A stretch of 10,362 nt of DNA from an uncultured Bacilli bacterium (GTDB taxonomy: Bacteria; Bacillota_I; Bacilli_A; RF39; UBA660). Positions 6,070 to 10,362 of this stretch are shown piece after piece; within the stretch, counting starts at the first letter, position 1; the number at the start of each line of letters is the position of its first letter. A program made the position numbers and the translations under genes. The notes beneath the pieces are model-generated. The model did not search any database, was not told where the DNA came from, and was given only the letters and a program-made list of their open reading frames with translations. The DNA lies in the NCBI GenBank assembly GCA_947624535.1, contig CANQKU010000029.1:1-10362 (forward strand), written 5' to 3'.

Positions 6070-7328
6070 TTACTTATACCCTCCAAACAATAAATGGTAT
6101 CAATTTTAACTTTTTTAGCAACTTTTATAATTTCTTCCATCGTTACTTTATTCATCTTTTTTCTTCTTTTTTCAATATCATCAATACCTAATAATTCCAT
6201 CATATAATAAGCATCGATAATAGAAGATTGACTTTCCATAATATTATCAAGAGCAGTTTGAAAATATTCTTTAGCTGTTTTTATATCATCTTCACTAAAC
6301 TTACCTTTTTTCATTGCAGTCATTTGTTGTTCAATAACACTTACTGTCTTTTTAATATTTTCTTTATCAATACCCGCTCTTATTATTAGAATATGATCTA
6401 ATTTATTAGGTACAGAATAAATATAATAACATAAAGAATTAGCTTCTCTTACTTCTTTGAAAAATTTAGAGTCATCTCCAGCACCTAAAATAATATTATA
6501 TAAAGTTAATGGATAATTTCTTTCATATTCACTAAGATCCATAACACGACATCCTATTGCTAACTTAGATTGATTATTTTCTTCTTTTTCAATAGCCATC
6601 TTCTTTCTAATTCTGCCCTTTTTCTCTTCTAATAAATATTTAGCACGTTGTTTTTTAAATGTTTTAACTTCAAAGTTTTCTTTAATTAACTCTTCTATCT
6701 CTAAAACATCAATATTTCCAATAACAAAGATATCCATTAAATCTTTTTCTAACATATTTTTATAATAAGTATATAAATTACTACTATTAATCTTTTCTAA
6801 ATCTTCAAGATAACCCATACTACGATATGAAATAGGGCTATCTTTATCCATTATTTCTAATAATCTAACTACACTATATAAATTCGAATCTTCTTTTATA
6901 CCTTCTAAAGCAATTTTAGCATTAGTCTTAACTATTTCTAATGACTGTTCATCAAATTTTAAATCTTCTACATTAGGATTATATATAATATCTTTTAAAA
7001 ATTCTAAGGCTTGTTTAAAATTACCTTCTTCAGTATATTGATCATGTAAAACAGTTAAGTCAATTTCTGTATTAATATAATTTCCTAATCTAGCGTTATT
7101 ACTAGATATTGTAGATGCATATAAATCTTGTGATTTAATAGATAATTGCCTTTTAGTTTTATATTTACTACATGATTGAACTAACATATTACACAAAATA
7201 TTTCGCATCGTAATTTCATCTTTTTTAATTGGTCTTCTAAAACAAACTCTTACTTTGATTGTTTTAAAAGTATCTATTTTAATCATATGTAGTTTGTATG
7301 TTCCAAAATCTTTTCTAATATATTGCAT
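6066..7328 (-). CDS. ymfF: M16 family peptidase-like protein, YmfF-like (non-catalytic subunit)
   Basis: The product, 420 residues from the preferred start, has the M16 fold but no HxxEH: the stretch where it would lie reads ILCNMLVQSCSKYKTKRQLS, as is usual for YmfF proteins. The C-terminal half has FFKEVREANSLCYYIYS, matching the conserved R/Y substrate-binding region of M16 proteins. It is therefore expected to pair with the active YmfH as the non-catalytic half of a heterodimer. This pairing is inference from M16B families such as mitochondrial processing peptidase. ATG at 7328 is chosen because GAGGTGG stands directly before it; an in-frame TTG 12 nt upstream has no SD of its own. The gene follows deoD by 57 nt and overlaps ymfH by 4 nt. 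No good promoter is seen in that gap, so it is likely read from upstream. Confidence 0.9.
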   Translation of the reverse strand: MQYIRKDFGTYKLHMIKIDTFKTIKVRVCFRRPIKKDEITMRNILCNMLVQSCSKYKTKRQLSIKSQDLYASTISSNNARLGNYINTEIDLTVLHDQYTEEGNFKQALEFLKDIIYNPNVEDLKFDEQSLEIVKTNAKIALEGIKEDSNLYSVVRLLEIMDKDSPISYRSMGYLEDLEKINSSNLYTYYKNMLEKDLMDIFVIGNIDVLEIEELIKENFEVKTFKKQRAKYLLEEKKGRIRKKMAIEKEENNQSKLAIGCRVMDLSEYERNYPLTLYNIILGAGDDSKFFKEVREANSLCYYIYSVPNKLDHILIIRAGIDKENIKKTVSVIEQQMTAMKKGKFSEDDIKTAKEYFQTALDNIMESQSSIIDAYYMMELLGIDDIEKRRKKMNKVTMEEIIKVAKKVKIDTIYCLEGISK

Positions 7329-7331
7329 AAG

Positions 7332-7338
7332 CCACCTC
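7332..7338 (-). promoter_or_regulatory. Shine-Dalgarno deciding the ymfF start
   Basis: The minus strand reads GAGGTGG, then CTT, then ATG at 7328. The alternative TTG at 7340 would place this SD inside the coding frame, so the ATG is preferred. Confidence 0.75.
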
Positions 7339-7385
7339 AATTCCTATTCTACATTATATTATACCTTGATTTTTAATAATTATTA

Positions 7386-8099
7386 TTAATCTAGTGAATC
7401 TAAAGCAATTTTAATCATAGTATTTAAACTTTTTTCTCTATCTTCACTGGAAATTGATTGTTCTTTTCCAATTATATCTACAACAGTTAATAAACAACTG
7501 GCATTTTTGCCTAATTTTTTAGCTAAGTAAAATAAAGCGAATGATTCCATCTCCATAGCTAAAAATTCACGATCTTCTGGATAATTTTTAATATATTTGA
7601 AAAAATTTACATAGGGATCAAAAATATCACTAGTAATTATACTTCCCTCTTTTAGATTATAGTTATTTTTTAAAGCCGCAGCTTTTATTTTTTCATTTAA
7701 AGTTTCACTAGAATCTATTTCATTTATAAGATCTCCATCAAATAATTTTGGATAATTTGATAAAGAATATGCTGATTTTGCTAAAACAACGTCTAAAAGT
7801 TCTAGATTTGGATTATTTGATCCACTTGTACCAATTCTTATAATTTCATCTACTTCATAAAATTTAAATAGTTCATAAGCATAAATTCCCATACTAGGTA
7901 TTCCCATACCAGAGGGAAAGATAGTTACAAGTTTATTTTTATAGGTTCCTGTATAAGCATACATATTACGTACTTTGTTAACTATTTTTACATTTTCTAA
8001 AAAATTATCTGCTATATATTTAGCACGCAATGGATCTCCTGGCATCAAAACTATTTTAGCAATATCTCCTATATTAGCCTCTATATGAGCTGTAGCCAT
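7386..8099 (-). CDS. deoD: Purine-nucleoside phosphorylase, DeoD type
   Basis: The enzyme splits purine (deoxy)nucleosides with phosphate into free base and (deoxy)ribose-1-phosphate in the cytoplasm, for purine salvage. The 237-residue sequence matches hexameric bacterial PNP (NP-I family). H5, the MPGDPLRAKYIA segment with G21, D22 and R25, R44 in VRNMYAYTG, R88 in RIGTSG, the base and ribose site AMEMES (181-186), catalytic D208 in TVVD, and R221 are all in place. One difference from E. coli DeoD is V207 where the TVSD motif has serine. The start ATG has GAAGGT 5 nt upstream. The gene follows ftsK by 22 nt and precedes ymfF, so it is inserted into the spoIIIE-ymfF neighbourhood known from Bacillus. 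An orthologue of a related phosphorylase is unlikely given the match. Confidence 0.95.
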   Translation of the reverse strand: MATAHIEANIGDIAKIVLMPGDPLRAKYIADNFLENVKIVNKVRNMYAYTGTYKNKLVTIFPSGMGIPSMGIYAYELFKFYEVDEIIRIGTSGSNNPNLELLDVVLAKSAYSLSNYPKLFDGDLINEIDSSETLNEKIKAAALKNNYNLKEGSIITSDIFDPYVNFFKYIKNYPEDREFLAMEMESFALFYLAKKLGKNASCLLTVVDIIGKEQSISSEDREKSLNTMIKIALDSLD

Positions 8100-8121
8100 A
8101 ACCTACCTTCTTTCTAAAAAT

Positions 8122-10362
8122 TTATTCTTCTTCTTTATTAACATTATCTAATTGTACTAATACTTCTCTAGGTTTTGAGCCATTAGCTGGTCCAATAATA
8201 TGATTTTCTTCTAAAAGATCAATAATTCTAGCAGCTCTATTATATCCTAGTTTAAATCTTCTTTGTAATAAAGAGGCACTAGCTTTTTGAGTATTAATAA
8301 CAAATTCAACTATTTCATTATATAATGGATCTTTATCACTATTTGAAGATGACTTATCATCTTCAGTATTATCACTTGAACTATTAGCAGCTTCTAAATT
8401 TAGTAAAGTATCATCATATTCAGCTTGTTGTTGGGAAACAGTATAGTCAATAATTCTTTTTATCTCATCATCAGTAATAAATGAACCTTGAATACGTAAT
8501 GGAGAGTTTACTCCTATTGGTAAAAATAACATATCACCTTTTCCTAATAGTTGCTCGGCTCCTATTTGATCTAAAATTGTTCTAGAGTCTATTCCAGATC
8601 CTACGGAAAAAGCAATACGAGATGGAATATTAGCTTTGATTAGACCAGTAATAACTTCAGTTGAGGGACGTTGTGTTGCTACTATCAAATGCATTCCAGC
8701 AGCACGAGCTTTTTGAGTAATTCTCAAAATCGAATCTTCAACTTCTTTAGCTGCTACCATCATTAAGTCAGCTAACTCATCTATAATAATAACAATATAT
8801 GGCATATTTTCTAATTGGTCATCGCTGTTTGAATGTTTTTCATTCCATTTTTCAACGTAACTGTTGTAACCCTCGATATTTTTAGTTTTAGACTCACTAA
8901 AGACTTGATATCTTCGCTCCATTTCAGCGACCATTTTACTTAAGGCAATAGCAGCTTGTTTAGGATCAGTTACAACTGGTCTTAATAAGTGAGGTACTCC
9001 ATTATAAACTGATAATTCAACTACTTTAGGATCTACCATAACTAATTTTACTTCATCAGGTCTAGCTCTCATCAAAATAGAACAAATAATTCCATTTACA
9101 CAAACTGACTTACCACTTCCGGTAGTACCTGCAATTAACAAGTGAGGCATTTTATTAATTTCACAAACTCCAATATCACCCATAATACTTTTTCCAAGTG
9201 GTACCATTAACTTTTTATCTATATTTCCTTGCATCTTTTTACTACTGATAATTTCATAAAAACTAACTGGTGTTGGAGCATCATTAGCGAACTCAATTCC
9301 TACTGTATTTTTACCTGGAATTGGAGCTTCTATACGCACATCTTTCTTAGCCAAAGCAAGAGAAATTTCACGATTGATAGCCGTTATTTTATTTACTCTT
9401 GTTCCACTAGCAATTTCCAACTCATATTGAACAACTGTAGGTCCAATATGAACTTCTACTACTTTTCCAACAATCTTAAAATCTTTCAAAACTTTTTCTA
9501 AAGTTACAATATTTTTCTCAATTAAACTTTGATCAGTAGTTTTATTTTTCTTCTTAGGTTTATCTAAAAGATCAAGACTAGGTAGCTTATAATCTTTATT
9601 CATAGAAATTGTTTTAGGAGTAGTTTTTTCAGGTTGTTCTTTAACTTCATCTTTTTCTACTTTAGTAATCTCATCGATACTTGAAATTTTTATATGACTA
9701 TTTTCATCATCAGCGTGTTGATCATCTTCTTCTCCACCACTAATAATAACATTTTTTTCATGTTTTTCAGTTTTAGGTTTTCTCTTAGGCATATTATCTA
9801 CTACTTTTTGTTTAATGGTATCGATAATAGAAAAACCTGTAAATAAAGCGATACCTAGACCAATTAAAGTCCAAGAGACAATCTGCATACCTGTATATGA
9901 AAATAATTTATCAAAAATAATTGCAAGCACGCCTCCAATAATTCCTCCTCCTACTGATAAAAGAGAAGAAAAACTACCTGTTTTCATAATTGAATGAAAA
10001 GCACTCACTAATTGATCAATGGTTGCTTGAAAGATAACAAACATTTTACCATCATTTTGAGCTACAAACTCTTTATGCATTATAGTTAAAAGTCCTAAAA
10101 TAAAAATATAAATACCAATTAATTTTGTTGTAAAGAAATCAGGCCACTCACGTTTTATTACTAAATAACCTCCAATAATTAATAAAACAACTAAAAATAC
10201 CATATAAATAGAGCCAAACAAAAATACAAAGAAAGAATTAATAAATCGTCCTACTGGACCATATTTTCCAAGGCCTAAAATAGCACATAAAATATAGATT
10301 ACACCATATAATTCTGCACTATGTTGAAATTGTTTTTTACTATTTTTTGATTTCTTTTTTTT
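8122..10362 (-). CDS. ftsK: DNA translocase FtsK/SpoIIIE, N-terminus beyond the window
   Basis: This ATP-driven DNA pump sits in the division septum and moves the chromosome clear of it. The frame stays open to the window edge, giving 746 visible residues; the ATG or TTG codons near 10221 are internal. Counting from the edge: a Lys-rich start (1-10), membrane helices near 18-38, 41-70, 78-95, 129-151 and 159-181, a charged linker (about 191-282), the RecA-like motor (about 283-637) with Walker A GTTGSGKS (412-419), Walker B VIIIDELAD (D528, E529) and ATQRPSTEVITG, a Ser/Asp-rich linker (about 647-677), and the DNA-reading gamma winged helix (about 678-739, ASLLQRRFKLGYNRAARIID). Few residues are missing. 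Whether it acts in vegetative division only (FtsK/SftA) or also in sporulation (SpoIIIE) cannot be told here. It leads the deoD-ymfF-ymfH run. Confidence 0.96.
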   Translation of the reverse strand, partial: KKKKSKNSKKQFQHSAELYGVIYILCAILGLGKYGPVGRFINSFFVFLFGSIYMVFLVVLLIIGGYLVIKREWPDFFTTKLIGIYIFILGLLTIMHKEFVAQNDGKMFVIFQATIDQLVSAFHSIMKTGSFSSLLSVGGGIIGGVLAIIFDKLFSYTGMQIVSWTLIGLGIALFTGFSIIDTIKQKVVDNMPKRKPKTEKHEKNVIISGGEEDDQHADDENSHIKISSIDEITKVEKDEVKEQPEKTTPKTISMNKDYKLPSLDLLDKPKKKNKTTDQSLIEKNIVTLEKVLKDFKIVGKVVEVHIGPTVVQYELEIASGTRVNKITAINREISLALAKKDVRIEAPIPGKNTVGIEFANDAPTPVSFYEIISSKKMQGNIDKKLMVPLGKSIMGDIGVCEINKMPHLLIAGTTGSGKSVCVNGIICSILMRARPDEVKLVMVDPKVVELSVYNGVPHLLRPVVTDPKQAAIALSKMVAEMERRYQVFSESKTKNIEGYNSYVEKWNEKHSNSDDQLENMPYIVIIIDELADLMMVAAKEVEDSILRITQKARAAGMHLIVATQRPSTEVITGLIKANIPSRIAFSVGSGIDSRTILDQIGAEQLLGKGDMLFLPIGVNSPLRIQGSFITDDEIKRIIDYTVSQQQAEYDDTLLNLEAANSSSDNTEDDKSSSNSDKDPLYNEIVEFVINTQKASASLLQRRFKLGYNRAARIIDLLEENHIIGPANGSKPREVLVQLDNVNKEEE

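Noticed and set aside
7353..7363. Two overlapping TATAAT boxes upstream of ymfF on the minus strand
   Set aside because: No acceptable -35 sits 16-18 nt upstream; AT-rich sequence makes such boxes frequent. A weak promoter is not excluded.
7373..7389. Perfect 17-nt palindrome TTAATAAT-T-ATTATTAA at the deoD stop
   Set aside because: All A-T with a one-base centre and no T run after it, so it is not a credible terminator; likely compositional chance.
9229..9997. Two plus-strand open frames (9229-9501 and 9815-9997)
   Set aside because: Both are antisense shadows of ftsK coding sequence, whose motifs are unambiguous on the other strand.
10204..10221. ftsK starting at an internal TTG or ATG near 10221
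   Set aside because: The frame is open to the window edge and the added residues contain the expected first membrane helix (ELYGVIYILCAILGLG), so the true start is outside.

Overview
This window looks like ordinary chromosome from a very AT-rich, low-GC Bacillota, most likely a Bacilli/Erysipelotrichia-like or RF39-type gut lineage. That placement is inferred from base composition, Gram-positive Shine-Dalgarno (SD) signals, a lipoprotein-type solute-binding protein, and the ftsK/spoIIIE-ymfF-ymfH gene order, which resembles the Bacillus spoIIIE-ymf region. UGA acts as a stop (yidD, natB-like permease, ymfF) and Trp is written UGG, so this is not the Mycoplasma code. No insertion sequence, phage gene, CRISPR array, tRNA or rRNA is visible.

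Left end (1-1758): a 3'-truncated RNase III gene (minus strand) diverges from a two-gene plus-strand unit. That unit is yidD, a membrane-insertion accessory protein, overlapped by ATGA with a lipoprotein of the ZnuA/TroA metal-binding fold. The lipoprotein has lost all the usual histidine ligands. The unit ends in a weak hairpin that collides with the end of the next, convergent gene.

Centre (1765-4740, minus strand): one tight transcription unit with a near-consensus sigma-A promoter (TTGACT-17-TATAAT). It encodes an ABC ATPase with a TTG start, an ABC-2 permease of the NatB/YhaP type, and an AlkD-type DNA alkylation repair protein. Neighbouring frames overlap by 8 and 4 nt, so translational coupling is likely.

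Right side (4777-10362, minus strand): a second unit reads ftsK/spoIIIE (5' end beyond the window), deoD, ymfF, ymfH. The last two encode an M16 metallopeptidase-like pair, one subunit without and one with the zinc motif. A hairpin whose loop is exactly the ymfH stop codon closes the unit just before the ABC operon promoter.

I see no convincing new multi-gene system. The best leads are the His-less TroA-like lipoprotein tied to yidD, the placement of an M16 pair beside an ABC-2 exporter, and AlkD at the end of an exporter operon. There is no gene-free stretch over 300 bases; the largest gaps are about 125 nt (546-670) and about 111 nt (4666-4776), and both carry promoters.
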